In this document: piece by piece, positions 43,571 through 52,324 of the stretch | How the letters are laid out: the number at the start of each line of letters is the position of its first letter | Position numbering within the stretch: the stretch's first letter is position 1 | NCBI RefSeq assembly: GCF_022346605.1 | Contig: NZ_JAKRNT010000004.1 | Span: 186,001-250,000, forward strand | Length of the DNA stretch: 64,000 nucleotides | Direction: 5' to 3' | From: Sporosarcina sp. ACRSL | GTDB taxonomy: Bacteria; Bacillota; Bacilli; Bacillales_A; Planococcaceae | Notes under the pieces: model-generated | What the model was told of the DNA's origin: nothing | The model's input: the letters and a program-made list of their open reading frames with translations, nothing else | Databases searched by the model: none | Program-made: the position numbers and the translations under genes

Positions 43571-44238
43571 TACAATGAATCCTTTCCAAAGTGCTCGACG
43601 ATGTCAATTAACGATTGAAGCAACGCCGAAAATTCAGTTGTATTATTCGGGTTTCGATATCGATAGTTTACTTCCATTTGTATAGCATCAATGTTAAGTG
43701 ATTGACTTGTAAAATGAGTGATCGTTCCAGGGTGGGAGGCCGGGAATGTATCGTCCAGTCGGATGTCTTTGATTTTATTCTCGTTGAATCTATTTTTCAT
43801 AAAGGTGACGCTCGTTTCATCGATAGATGTTCCGTGCATCGTTCCTAAATCAATATCGAATTCTCGACTGATTGCAGCACCATGCAAATCGATGACGAGA
43901 CGAATATCGTTTTGATCGCAAATCTCTTTAATCGCATCTTTGTACCTTCCATCGATCGTATAATTAGGATCTTCTTCTGAAATCCGATTACTAGTAATGC
44001 ATAAACAATTTGTAGTTAGTTGAACAAGAGACGCAATCGCCCCAGTATATAAGTCCGCTTTTTTCACATTATTATTCCTCATATGATTGACGGAATGCGG
44101 TGCTGAAATGAGAACCGGCTTCGTTCCTAGCTTCACATCATAGGGTACTAGAGAATGTTCAAATCCATTGTATTCGTTATATGAAAACTGACCTTCGATT
44201 ATTTCCGCCATGCTCTTTAAGTCAAATGTAGAGAACAT
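43570..44238 (-). CDS. N-formylglutamate amidohydrolase-like protein
   Basis: A 222-residue protein with the FGase pattern: LISAPHSVNHMR (zinc-binding His), VIDLHGAAIS (DLHG motif) and IQMEVNYRYR (Glu). Family members hydrolyse N-formyl or similar amides, as in histidine degradation, but no other hut gene is nearby. It is translationally coupled to the membrane-anchored protein at 42473 through TAATG. The partner suggests a role other than histidine use, perhaps peptide or cell-envelope chemistry; this is inferred. Confidence 0.75.
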   Translation of the reverse strand: MFSTFDLKSMAEIIEGQFSYNEYNGFEHSLVPYDVKLGTKPVLISAPHSVNHMRNNNVKKADLYTGAIASLVQLTTNCLCITSNRISEEDPNYTIDGRYKDAIKEICDQNDIRLVIDLHGAAISREFDIDLGTMHGTSIDETSVTFMKNRFNENKIKDIRLDDTFPASHPGTITHFTSQSLNIDAIQMEVNYRYRNPNNTTEFSALLQSLIDIVEHFGKDSL

Positions 44239-44382
44239 AAACTGCTCCTTTTACAAGTAGTGTAAATTAATTCTACTATATCAAACTTATTGTAGTTATA
44301 GGATAGTCTAGTGGATTTAATAGAGATTAAATTTGAACAATTAATTGGGATTATCGAGGGAAAAGGGGTTCGCAATATTAAT

Positions 44383-44549
44383 GCAACATAGCGTATTTCG
44401 GTTGTAACGCAATGAAAGTCGCTCGCAAAGAAACGTAATCGGGTCGTAATGAAATAAAAGTGGTGTGCAACACAAATAAAGTTGGTTGCAACGAAACAAA
44501 ATTAATCGCAACCAAATGATATCAACGCGCAACGCAATGTAACTTCGCC
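44383..44549 (+). repeat. 21-bp tandem repeat array 4 (8 units)
   Basis: Units start at 44383, 44404, 44425, 44446, 44467, 44488, 44508 and 44529; spacing is 21 bp except one 20-bp unit. Cores range from GTAACGCAATGAAA to GCAACGCAATGTAA. This is the same family and orientation as the arrays at 12974, 16448 and 16701, but more degenerate. Confidence 0.8.
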
Positions 44550-44570
44550 GTTTCACTATGAAATTAGATA

Positions 44571-44615
44571 AAAAAACAAATCACATTCTATCCAACGAAT
44601 GTGATTTGTTTTTTG
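44571..44615. terminator. bidirectional terminator
   Basis: ACAAATCACATTC pairs with GAATGTGATTTGT with A-run and T-run flanks. It lies past the 3' end of the protease gene. Confidence 0.88.
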
Positions 44616-44619
44616 TCAT

Positions 44620-45960
44620 TTATTCACCCGTCCGAAACTTCATCTCATACTGCCCGCCGTTTTCGACAAATAGCAGCAATTGATAATTCATATGAGGGAA
44701 CAGCTTGCGAATCGGAGTGACGATGATTTCATTCGCGATTGTTTCGGTCACAATGGGAACATCCCGGCCTGAACGGATGATTCGGATGTCCACCTTGTCT
44801 CCTTCTGTCAACGCTCGGTCGAAGGTGACTTTCCAGCTTTTATTCAATGGAACATTGTCGTGTGAAGGGAAGGATTGCATGTCCGATGACGTTTTCGGTA
44901 AAGGTGCTGAAACCTGTTGAATTACTTGTTCATCGTAAGATGTGAAATTTAGAGTTCCTTCGCCGAATTGTGGGTCCCACCCTGCAGGTCCTTGATCCAC
45001 ACTGTATTTCTTCAGCAAGCGATCAATCTCTTGTACCGTTCTTGTCGGGTCTTCGAGCTTTAACATGGCGGCAATGCCGCTTACAAATGGCGTGGCGGTT
45101 GACGTTCCGCTATAGCTTTTGAACGAACCTCCCGGAACACTCGAAAGAATGTCGACGCCAGGTGCAACAATGTCGATGGAGGCACCCGTGTTGCTAAAGT
45201 CTGCAATCCGGTTATTCCGATCAACGGCACCGACGACGATCACTTTCTCTTCACCTGCCGGGTAAAGAGGAGCGGTATCCGTACTTTCATTTCCGGAAGC
45301 GACGACGACAACAACGTCATGCTGAAGTGCATAAGTAATCGCCTCTGCCAAATAAGTGGAATACTCTTCACCGACGAAGCTCATGTTGATGACATCAGCG
45401 CCATTGTCGACAGCGTATCGAATTCCTTCAGCAATGTGGTAGTCGTATCCTCTACCTTCCTTATCCACTGCACGAATCGGCATGATTTTCACATTGGCAG
45501 GCGTCGAATCGGCAATAATGCCCGCCATATGCGTCCCGTGGAAATGCTCATCCGTTGGGGCCGTTCCTTTATCCAATACGTCATATCCCACTACGAGGCG
45601 ATCGCGGAGGAGAGGGTGTTCCAAATCGACACCCGTGTCAATGACCGCAACGATGACGATTCCTTCAATATCCTGAGTTAACTCAATTAACTTGCCTGCA
45701 CCAATTCGAGCCGGACCCCACGATTTCGCCTGCCACGTACCTGCTTGTACCGCTATCTCGCGGATATAATCTGGCTGCAACACTTTTGCATCCGGCAGCT
45801 CTTCCAGCTCGTCCATATGTACACTTTCAATGATCAGTTCATTGTCCTTATCGAGCAATTCCACGATGACCCGATCACTTTCGTTCGCCAATGCAATCTG
45901 ACTCGTGAGGGAAATTGCCAATAATAAGGATAGAATACTCGTCCATACGATCTTCTTCAT
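44620..45960 (-). CDS. subtilisin-like serine protease (S8), secreted
   Basis: A 446-residue exoprotease. A Sec signal peptide covers about 1-26, a short prodomain follows, and the S8 catalytic domain spans about 80-340. The triad is Asp108 (AVIDTGVD), His141 (HGTHMAG) and Ser287 (YSGTSTATPFVSG), with the oxyanion Asn224 (ASGNES). The last 90 residues form a beta-rich Ig-like C-terminal domain (NKSWKVTFDRAL). ATG 45960 is preferred, 7 bases after GGTGAG; an in-frame ATG at 45978 has no site. It is monocistronic and probably serves extracellular protein breakdown. Confidence 0.92.
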   Translation of the reverse strand: MKKIVWTSILSLLLAISLTSQIALANESDRVIVELLDKDNELIIESVHMDELEELPDAKVLQPDYIREIAVQAGTWQAKSWGPARIGAGKLIELTQDIEGIVIVAVIDTGVDLEHPLLRDRLVVGYDVLDKGTAPTDEHFHGTHMAGIIADSTPANVKIMPIRAVDKEGRGYDYHIAEGIRYAVDNGADVINMSFVGEEYSTYLAEAITYALQHDVVVVVASGNESTDTAPLYPAGEEKVIVVGAVDRNNRIADFSNTGASIDIVAPGVDILSSVPGGSFKSYSGTSTATPFVSGIAAMLKLEDPTRTVQEIDRLLKKYSVDQGPAGWDPQFGEGTLNFTSYDEQVIQQVSAPLPKTSSDMQSFPSHDNVPLNKSWKVTFDRALTEGDKVDIRIIRSGRDVPIVTETIANEIIVTPIRKLFPHMNYQLLLFVENGGQYEMKFRTGE

Positions 45961-46200
45961 CTGTCTACTCACCACCATGTTTTTGTTTGAAGATTTCTAT
46001 TAAACTATAACATGGATTGCTAGGTTGGAATATTGTTTTGTTGGGAGGATGAATGGGATAAAATATATTCGAAATTTACCCGATTATCGGCAAATTAGTT
46101 ATTGCTTTAAATTGGCTTAATTGGTTATAATCTAATAGTTAATATTACCTATTCGTAGTTAGGTAGGATAAAGCTTATTAAAGCGTGTGGAGGAATTTAC

Positions 46201-46641
46201 ATGAATTTTGAGGAATGTTTACAAAAGCATTTTCCGCTCGGTTATCAAATGCATAGGCTACTATCAAGTGAATCTGTAGAAGAGTCTTCATTATCCTTAC
46301 TGCAAGGGTACTCCGGAAATTATGAATTAGAAGAAATGATGTTAGGTGCTTTGATTCTTCATGTTCAACTAGGGAACATAAAAGGTTATGACGTAGATGA
46401 TCTGTTGAGCCAACTAAATTGGAGTCCTGATTTTGAATACGATGTCAAAAAATACTTTAGAGAAAGTAATATGGCGACAAACGAGAACTTTTACATTGAA
46501 CGTGATAACGAAATCGGAAAGTATGACTTTGATGGAAATGGCAATGTATTAATAGATGGTGGCTACGACAGATATGGGTACAACCGTAATGGGTATGATG
46601 AAGAAGGATATAGCGATCTAGGCTATCAGGAAGAAGATTAA
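46201..46641 (+). CDS. hypothetical protein with a Tyr/Gly-rich repeat tail
   Basis: A 146-residue acidic protein. Residues 1-105 are helical and unremarkable. The C-terminal tail has four short repeats of the form GYD-xxGY (DRYGYNRNGYDEEGYSDLGY). ATG 46201 has GGAGG upstream. Such tails occur in unrelated proteins and give no function. The next gene follows after 49 bp. Confidence 0.6.
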   Translation: MNFEECLQKHFPLGYQMHRLLSSESVEESSLSLLQGYSGNYELEEMMLGALILHVQLGNIKGYDVDDLLSQLNWSPDFEYDVKKYFRESNMATNENFYIERDNEIGKYDFDGNGNVLIDGGYDRYGYNRNGYDEEGYSDLGYQEED

Positions 46642-46690
46642 GACTGGATAGTACATAAGCAGCCAATCGGCTAATGAAAGGAAGTTAAAT

Positions 46691-47134
46691 ATGGAAATTA
46701 CATTTGAACAATTTATTGATGCATTAAAGGTAGGGAGTCGAACACAAGTCGGTATGTACATAAACGGCCCGTTATCGAATGGTGATTATACAATAGAATT
46801 TGAAGGTAAAGTGAAGATGATCATTTATCCGAATTTGAGGCAGAAGAATGGACAAGACGTAATGGATTTTATTTGTATCCCGCAAGGTGCTAATTATGAC
46901 CTTATCCATACATATGATATTACTGAAACGATGAAGGCTTTCTTGCCTAGTAAAAGATTTTTGTATGGTCAATCCACAATCGAACGTTCCATGTCTCGGA
47001 CAGCCTGTATCCGTTTTTCGTTAAGCCAGAACCTCTTGAAGACAAGAGAGGACGTAGCTGAATTGATCAGAACAATTGAGTTTCTTAGAGACAATACACA
47101 TATCATCCTGCAAAAGCAAGTAGAGTATGCTTGA
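46691..47134 (+). CDS. hypothetical protein
   Basis: A 147-residue soluble alpha/beta protein with no signal peptide. It starts at ATG 46691 behind AAAGGAAG and may be co-transcribed with the gene 49 bp upstream. The beta-rich first half (DYTIEFEGKVKMIIYPNL) is followed by a helical C-terminus. No family is recognised. A terminator follows at 47209. Confidence 0.6.
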   Translation: MEITFEQFIDALKVGSRTQVGMYINGPLSNGDYTIEFEGKVKMIIYPNLRQKNGQDVMDFICIPQGANYDLIHTYDITETMKAFLPSKRFLYGQSTIERSMSRTACIRFSLSQNLLKTREDVAELIRTIEFLRDNTHIILQKQVEYA

Positions 47135-47208
47135 TTGGATAGAGTAATATCCTATAATTCGAAGAGACAATCGATAATGAGTAGGAGCCGAAAATGTAAG
47201 TACATACT

Positions 47209-47256
47209 GAGGAAGTCAATGCGGTTTTACAGACCATTGGCTTCCTCTTATTTTTT
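47209..47256 (+). terminator. intrinsic terminator, GGAAGTCAAT family
   Basis: GAGGAAGTCAATG pairs with CATTGGCTTCCTC (one G-U) and is followed by TTATTTTTT. The stem sequence matches 16622 and 48802. Confidence 0.82.
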
Positions 47257-47391
47257 GCCAGTAGTTGAAAGTATATACACTCTACTATTGCGATGATAAG
47301 CAGTAAGACATAGTAAACTATATATACAAAACAATCGAACGGAAGTATAATAGTCCTATTGCTTAGCACCTTAGAAACGGAGTGGTTTGAC

Positions 47392-47937
47392 TTGTTTTGT
47401 TCGGCTTGTGGCACTGAATTGGTGAAGGAAGATAAATTTTGCTTTAAATGCGGAAGTCAAGTAGGTGATGAACGGACTCAGCGAATTCGGAATACGGAAA
47501 GTGCTGTTTCTCCGGGGTACACGGAGGCGGTCCCAGTTTCGAATGTTCGTACGGAGGTGAGTCAAAAGTATGCGGGATTTTGGGTCCGTTTCGGGGCGTT
47601 TGTCATTGATAGTCTTTTGTGGGGCGTTTTCGCCGTATCCGTCGTGTTCTTACCGATTGAAGAAAGCCTCCTTGGTCTGATTGGAATTGTTGTTCCTTGG
47701 CTTTATTATGCGATGTTGGAGAGCTCTTCATGGCAAGGAACGATCGGCAAACTTGTCTGTGGGATTCAGGTAACTGATTCGGAAGGAAACAGAATTTCAT
47801 TCATAAGAGCTTCCTTCCGCTATGTATTCCACATTTTTTCTAGCATTTTGCTAATTGGTTACATTATGGCCGCCTTCACACAGCGAAAACAGGCATTGCA
47901 TGACTTCATGGCTAATACAACTGTCCAATATAAGTGA
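47392..47937 (+). CDS. zinc-ribbon plus RDD-domain membrane protein
   Basis: A 181-residue protein. The N-terminus is a zinc ribbon (CSACGTEL...FCFKCGSQ), a polar linker follows, and the rest is an RDD domain with three membrane helices (AGFWVRFGAFVIDSLLWG with the family Arg and Asp, and GKLVCGIQV). RDD proteins are of unclear function, some as ion transporters. TTG 47392 is chosen for CGGAGTGGT about 7 bases upstream; an earlier TTG at 47359 has no site. The downstream gene begins 14 bp after it. Confidence 0.85.
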   Translation: MFCSACGTELVKEDKFCFKCGSQVGDERTQRIRNTESAVSPGYTEAVPVSNVRTEVSQKYAGFWVRFGAFVIDSLLWGVFAVSVVFLPIEESLLGLIGIVVPWLYYAMLESSSWQGTIGKLVCGIQVTDSEGNRISFIRASFRYVFHIFSSILLIGYIMAAFTQRKQALHDFMANTTVQYK

Positions 47938-47951
47938 ATGGAGGCCCCGTC

Positions 47952-48779
47952 ATGAACCGATTTCTACTTTTTATTGCAATCACTCTTCTGCTGATCGTCG
48001 GCAGCCTTTTTATGACAGTACATATGGAGCAAAATGCATTACATACTGATGACTCTGACCTTTATAGCTGGGATGGTGAAGGGGATACATGGGAGTCAGA
48101 GAGATATACCAATATTATAGAAGATAATGATCCGGCTGATGAGAGCTATGTTGTCGATGAAGTTGTTGACAATGGCGATTTTTACGAGGAAATGGATGAT
48201 TATAGCGAAGGAACTATGACTTCCGAAGAAGTAGATTCGTACGAGATCATCGAACAATTCGAAGAAGATGAGGACTGGGCTTTCGTGGAGGAAGAAAGCG
48301 AATTTGATGAATCCATTTTCCATGAGCCGGCCAATTTACAACTAGTGACGCCAGCAACAGAATGGATTAATGATGGGACCGATTGGACAATCATAATGCC
48401 TCAAATGGATTTCATGGAGCATGTACAGGAGGGGAGATTTCCGGGTCTGGGATTCACGTTAGGAGATTCATTAGTTCCCTTTTTTGAACAAAACGGAGGA
48501 GTTTCGATTGTAGAGGGAACAGACGCGGATACATATTTCTGGCGTCCAAACGGATTCGGATTGCGCCCAGCTGAAAATGAGTCGCTAACTCTTACTGGAA
48601 TCTTGTTGCCGATTCATTATTCGCTCGATGATTTGCGGTGGATGTTCGGTGAGCCCAATCTAATCCAGAGGGGTGAGGGCGGGCAAATGATGTATACATA
48701 TATAATAGATGAGAATCATTTAGTGTTCCATGCCTCTTCCGATAATGATGAGTGGATCCGTGCGATGGAATTGTACTGA
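47952..48779 (+). CDS. membrane-anchored acidic protein with a C-terminal DUF4309-like domain
   Basis: A 275-residue protein. One N-terminal membrane helix (RFLLFIAITLLLIVGSLF) is followed by a very acidic, likely disordered linker of about 90 residues (Asp/Glu-rich) and a folded C-terminus (FTLGDSLVPFFEQNG, RWMFGEPNLIQRGEGGQMMY). The C-terminal pattern is like the LGxS...LGEP repeats of the lipoprotein at 17007. It follows the RDD gene by 14 bp with GGAGG upstream, so the two are probably one operon. Function unknown. Confidence 0.65.
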   Translation: MNRFLLFIAITLLLIVGSLFMTVHMEQNALHTDDSDLYSWDGEGDTWESERYTNIIEDNDPADESYVVDEVVDNGDFYEEMDDYSEGTMTSEEVDSYEIIEQFEEDEDWAFVEEESEFDESIFHEPANLQLVTPATEWINDGTDWTIIMPQMDFMEHVQEGRFPGLGFTLGDSLVPFFEQNGGVSIVEGTDADTYFWRPNGFGLRPAENESLTLTGILLPIHYSLDDLRWMFGEPNLIQRGEGGQMMYTYIIDENHLVFHASSDNDEWIRAMELY

Positions 48780-48801
48780 AATGCTTTGCTGAAGAATAGA
48801 A

Positions 48802-48839
48802 AAGGAAGTCAATTGCTGTATTATGCGATTGGCTTCCTT
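48802..48839 (+). terminator. intrinsic terminator, GGAAGTCAAT family
   Basis: AAGGAAGTCAAT pairs with ATTGGCTTCCTT (one G-U). It closes the RDD operon. Confidence 0.75.
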
Positions 48840-48946
48840 ATTAATTTTGTAGGGTTTTTATCTATTGAATTTGGCAAGCTATCTATCGAATCGGCTTGTA
48901 TCTTACACAGGAACTAAAACAATTTTGGCGCCCATTAGCTATATTA

Positions 48947-49165
48947 TTATTTTGAAATCTTCTCATCTACCTTTTCTTTTAGACTACTTATTTCTTCTAA
49001 CAGCATTTTTGTACAAATGGCTATAATTCCACTAAGTAGAATCATTCCCGAATAAATAGGAGACCAATCGCCTCCTTCTAAACCAAAGAAATAATAAAAA
49101 ATAAAAGGTAAAACTACAAAACTAAAAAAGGTGAAGCAAACCATTGTGGCGATTGCTGCTCTCAA
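48947..49165 (-). CDS. small membrane protein
   Basis: A 72-residue protein with two hydrophobic helices (about 5-27 and 38-57) and a charged C-terminal helix (LLEEISSLKEKVDEKISK). TTG 49165 has AAGAGGTGAT upstream. No family is recognised. Confidence 0.55.
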   Translation of the reverse strand: MRAAIATMVCFTFFSFVVLPFIFYYFFGLEGGDWSPIYSGMILLSGIIAICTKMLLEEISSLKEKVDEKISK

Positions 49166-49383
49166 AATATCACCTCTTATTTATGAATTTACAATTCACG
49201 TTCTTCGCAATGGGATTTGAACTTTATGAACGAAATGTTCCTTTTATTGAATAAGTTAACTTCCTATAGTCAATTCATTTTAGCACAAAATATCTTATTC
49301 TCTTCGGCATTTTTAGTTTATTTTAAATACTTTTAAATGGCTGTTCCATCCATCAATTAACAAACGTTTAACATAACAACAAA

Positions 49384-49416
49384 GCAGAGTAATTGGATGA
49401 ACCCAAATTACTCTGC
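49384..49416. terminator. bidirectional terminator
   Basis: GCAGAGTAATT and AATTACTCTGC form a perfect 11-bp stem followed by ATTTTTT. It ends the leftward citE-type operon. The rest of 49166-49428 is AT-rich and holds nothing recognisable. Confidence 0.85.
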
Positions 49417-49428
49417 ATTTTTTCATTC

Positions 49429-50262
49429 TTATTTTCCTATCCCATTTAAAGTCGCCAACGCCTGTTTATAAACCGGCAAATCAATCATTTTATTATCCAG
49501 CCGAATCGCAGAGAGCCCATTCGCTAATGCCTCTTCAAACGACTCCACCACTTTAGTTGCCCAGGCAATATCTGCTTCAGAAGGTGCAAACAATGTATTC
49601 ACAGGTTCCAGTTGTTTCGGATGAATGCATAGTTTTGCAGACATGCCGAGGTTTTTGGCTCGGTGGATTTCTCTGATGAGGCCTTCTTCATCCGATAAAT
49701 CCACAAACACCGTATCTATCGGCGGTTCCAAGTGAGCAGCCCGTGAAGCAACGACGAGAGCGGACCTTGGATAAATAAGTTCCTGACCATGGTCCGATAT
49801 GGACGTGTTGATGTCTAAACAATAATCCACAGCGCCAAATGCTAACCTCGAAATTTGATTACTTGAAACTGCGATGTCAAATGCATGTAAGACACCTTTA
49901 GCCGTTTCAATTAACGGAATGATCGATTGATCAAGCTCAATACTCTCCACTACCTGTTGAATATCAAAAGGCGATTCGGTTTTCGGCAACATGATCCCGA
50001 CTTCCGGAAACCCCGCAACCATCTCTACATCTTCTTTATAAAATGTTGTAGTCGCATCATTGACCCGGACATATAGTTTCATTGATGCAGCAATTTCATT
50101 CTCCGACAAGAATCCCCTCACCAGTTCCCGCACTCTCTCTTTCTCGCTGAAAGGAATGGCATCTTCCAAATCGATGATGATGGCGTTTGCAATTCCAGCG
50201 AGTATGGCCTTTTCAATACGATCCGGACGATTCCCTGGAACGAAAAGATAAGATGTGATCAA
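49429..50262 (-). CDS. HpcH/HpaI family CoA-ester lyase (CitE-like)
   Basis: A 277-residue TIM-barrel lyase. LFVPGNRPDRIEKAI at the N-terminus, the metal/acid segment IIDLEDAIPFSEKERVRE, LIETAKGV, LAFGAVDYCLDI and KLCIHPKQLEPVN are the hallmarks of citrate lyase beta, citramalyl-CoA or malyl-CoA lyases, which split a 3-hydroxyacyl-CoA. The citC/citD/citF genes of citrate lyase are absent here, so a free CoA-ester lyase is more likely. It starts at TTG 50262 and lies just downstream of dctM, so it is co-transcribed with the TRAP permease genes. Confidence 0.88.
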   Translation of the reverse strand: MITSYLFVPGNRPDRIEKAILAGIANAIIIDLEDAIPFSEKERVRELVRGFLSENEIAASMKLYVRVNDATTTFYKEDVEMVAGFPEVGIMLPKTESPFDIQQVVESIELDQSIIPLIETAKGVLHAFDIAVSSNQISRLAFGAVDYCLDINTSISDHGQELIYPRSALVVASRAAHLEPPIDTVFVDLSDEEGLIREIHRAKNLGMSAKLCIHPKQLEPVNTLFAPSEADIAWATKVVESFEEALANGLSAIRLDNKMIDLPVYKQALATLNGIGK

Positions 50263-50282
50263 TTGTAATCATCTCTTTCCAG

Positions 50283-51548
50283 TTATTTAAGCAATGCTAG
50301 TGAAATCTGCGGGAAGATGATAATTATTACGAGAACAACAACAAAGATCGCGTAAAACGGTACGACACCTTTGATGACTTTTTCTACTTTTTCCCCGGTT
50401 ATCCCGCTGACAACAAATAAGTTCAGTCCAACCGGTGGGGTTATCATTCCTAATTCCATATTGACGACCATAATGATGGCAAAGTGGATGACGTTAATGT
50501 CGAGTGCCACGATAATCGGCAAGAAGATCGGTAATGTAATCAAGATGATTGCTGTCGGTTCTAGGAACATCCCAAGTACAAAGAATAGCAAGCTGACGAC
50601 GATAAGGAATGTCCATTTATTGAAGCCGCTATTACTCACCCAGGCAGCGAATTCCTGTGGTATCTGCTCTGTTGTGAGGAACATTCCAAGTACAAGAGCG
50701 GATGCGATGATCAAGAAAATCATCGAAGTCGTGTTCACGGACTCCATTAAGATTCCCTTCATTTTTTCCCATGTCAATTCACGATAAATGAAGATCGACA
50801 CAACTAACGCATAAAGACAGGCTGCAAACGATGCCTCAGTAGGAGTGATGACGCCGGTATAGATCGCTCCAAGTATGAGCACTGGCATAATAAGTCCCCA
50901 AGATGCTTTGAGCGTAGGCATCCAACGTTTCGCAAGAGGCACTTTTTCCATACCGCCATAACCTTTTCGATAAGCAACGATGACAGCATAAATAATGAGC
51001 GCAATTCCGAGTACGATTCCCGGTAGAATTCCAGCCGTGAACAATTTCCCAGTGGACTCTTCTGAGACGGATCCATAGAGAATTAAAGGAATGGAAGGTG
51101 GAATGAGGATACCTAGCGTACCTGCAGCTGCAACTAGTCCCATCGTATAGTTCTTGTCATAACCTGCTTTTACCATCATCGGAATCATAATGCTTCCAAT
51201 CGCGGCTGCTGTTGCAGGGCTGGAGCCTGAAATGGCCGCGAAAACCATACACGTAACAACCGTTACGACGGATAGTCCACCTTTTGTATGTCCAATCCAT
51301 GACTGGATACACTCGATCAAATATCTTGAAATCCCGCCTTGAGCCATGATCAGGCCAGCAAATACGAAACCCGGAATGGCCATTAAGGTCGTACTGTTTA
51401 CACCCGTGAACATTTTCTGAATAACGGTCGCTACCGAGAAGTCGACCATGACAAGACCGACGATGCTTGAAACAGCCAAACTTATCGCGATTGGAACCCG
51501 TAAAAAGGCTAACGCAAAAAGTAATAAAATAACGACTACTGCTGCCAT
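50283..51548 (-). CDS. dctM: TRAP transporter large permease DctM
   Basis: A 421-residue integral membrane protein with about 12 helices of the DctM family (PRVPIAISLAVSSIVGL-like start, PGFVFAGLIMAQGG, ATAAAIGSIMIPMMVKAGY, and ELGMITPPVGLNLFVVSG). With DctQ and DctP it forms a sodium-coupled importer of organic acids. It overlaps dctQ by 13 bp. The solute-binding gene is on the opposite strand at 52325. Confidence 0.92.
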   Translation of the reverse strand: MAAVVVILLLFALAFLRVPIAISLAVSSIVGLVMVDFSVATVIQKMFTGVNSTTLMAIPGFVFAGLIMAQGGISRYLIECIQSWIGHTKGGLSVVTVVTCMVFAAISGSSPATAAAIGSIMIPMMVKAGYDKNYTMGLVAAAGTLGILIPPSIPLILYGSVSEESTGKLFTAGILPGIVLGIALIIYAVIVAYRKGYGGMEKVPLAKRWMPTLKASWGLIMPVLILGAIYTGVITPTEASFAACLYALVVSIFIYRELTWEKMKGILMESVNTTSMIFLIIASALVLGMFLTTEQIPQEFAAWVSNSGFNKWTFLIVVSLLFFVLGMFLEPTAIILITLPIFLPIIVALDINVIHFAIIMVVNMELGMITPPVGLNLFVVSGITGEKVEKVIKGVVPFYAIFVVVLVIIIIFPQISLALLK

Positions 51549-52033
51549 TTATGATCCACCTCACTTGTCGCGTCTTCTTTTCGAACAAAAAATCGATGGG
51601 CTTTTTCAATAAAACGAATAAAGAGGAGTGTCCCTGCGATTGGCATGATTAAATAGTTAATCCAAATCGGGAAGCCTACATCGATTGTTTTAATTTGCTG
51701 TGAGTACGCTGCTAGAACCATTTCCATTCCTGTCCAAATAATGAAGACACTGAAGGCAAGGCCGACGAGTAGCGTGACGATATTGGCAATCTTCTTATAG
51801 GTTGGGCCTGCTTTGTCATATACCATATCGATTGCAATATGCTTGTCATCCCTCAATGCGGTTGAAAAGCCGATAAAGATTGCCCACACCAATAGCATCG
51901 TATAGATTTCAGTTGCCCAGCTTTGCGAACTGCCCATTACATAACGCATAAAAACAGAGTACAAACTGATGGCGATACCAGCTGAGAAAAATATCCAAGT
52001 GAAAGCGTTTTCAATTTTAGCTAATATTTGCAT
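51536..52033 (-). CDS. dctQ: TRAP transporter small permease DctQ
   Basis: A 165-residue protein with four membrane helices (AFTWIFFSAGIAISLYSVF, WAIFIGFSTALRDDKHIAIDM with the DctQ pattern, IVTLLVGLAFSVFIIW, and LIMPIAGTLLFIRFI). ATG 52033 has GGAGGTAAGAGG upstream; a longer frame has no site. It is the first gene of the leftward operon dctQ-dctM-citE. Confidence 0.88.
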   Translation of the reverse strand: MQILAKIENAFTWIFFSAGIAISLYSVFMRYVMGSSQSWATEIYTMLLVWAIFIGFSTALRDDKHIAIDMVYDKAGPTYKKIANIVTLLVGLAFSVFIIWTGMEMVLAAYSQQIKTIDVGFPIWINYLIMPIAGTLLFIRFIEKAHRFFVRKEDATSEVDHKWQQ

Positions 52034-52107
52034 TCCTCTTACCTCCAATTTGTTTATTGCCGAGCCGAAAAGAGTCTGATGCGCCACCTCCTTTTCTGAA
52101 ATGTATT

Positions 52108-52117
52108 TTGGATACAG
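52108..52117 (+). promoter_or_regulatory. candidate operator, copy 1 (leftward side)
   Basis: TTGGATACAG differs by one base from the repeated TTGGATACAA. It lies 75 bp upstream of the dctQ start, within the divergent control region. Confidence 0.5.
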
Positions 52118-52236
52118 TTTCTTAAAATACATAATAAAACATGGAAAGTAGAATATCAATACTAAATATTTATTCTAGTTTAATTTATTAGATTGTTCTT
52201 TACATTATAATTTCTGTATGCTAAATTATTTGTGAA

Positions 52237-52246
52237 TTGTATCCAA
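52237..52246 (-). promoter_or_regulatory. candidate operator, copy 2 (rightward side)
   Basis: TTGTATCCAA, the exact reverse complement of TTGGATACAA. It lies about 80 bp upstream of the dctP start, on the opposite side of the divergent promoter region from copy 1. The sequence resembles operators of GntR-family regulators. Confidence 0.55.
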
Positions 52247-52324
52247 AAGCCCAGGTAATCAAAGGGGGGAATCTTTCGGGGACGTTCAGCTTTTCAGTTC
52301 AAACATTTTGGGAGGAGGATTTAC

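Noticed and set aside
49429..50262. Citrate lyase beta subunit of a complete citrate lyase
   Set aside because: The alpha, gamma and ligase genes that accompany citrate lyase are not present; the neighbours are TRAP permease genes.
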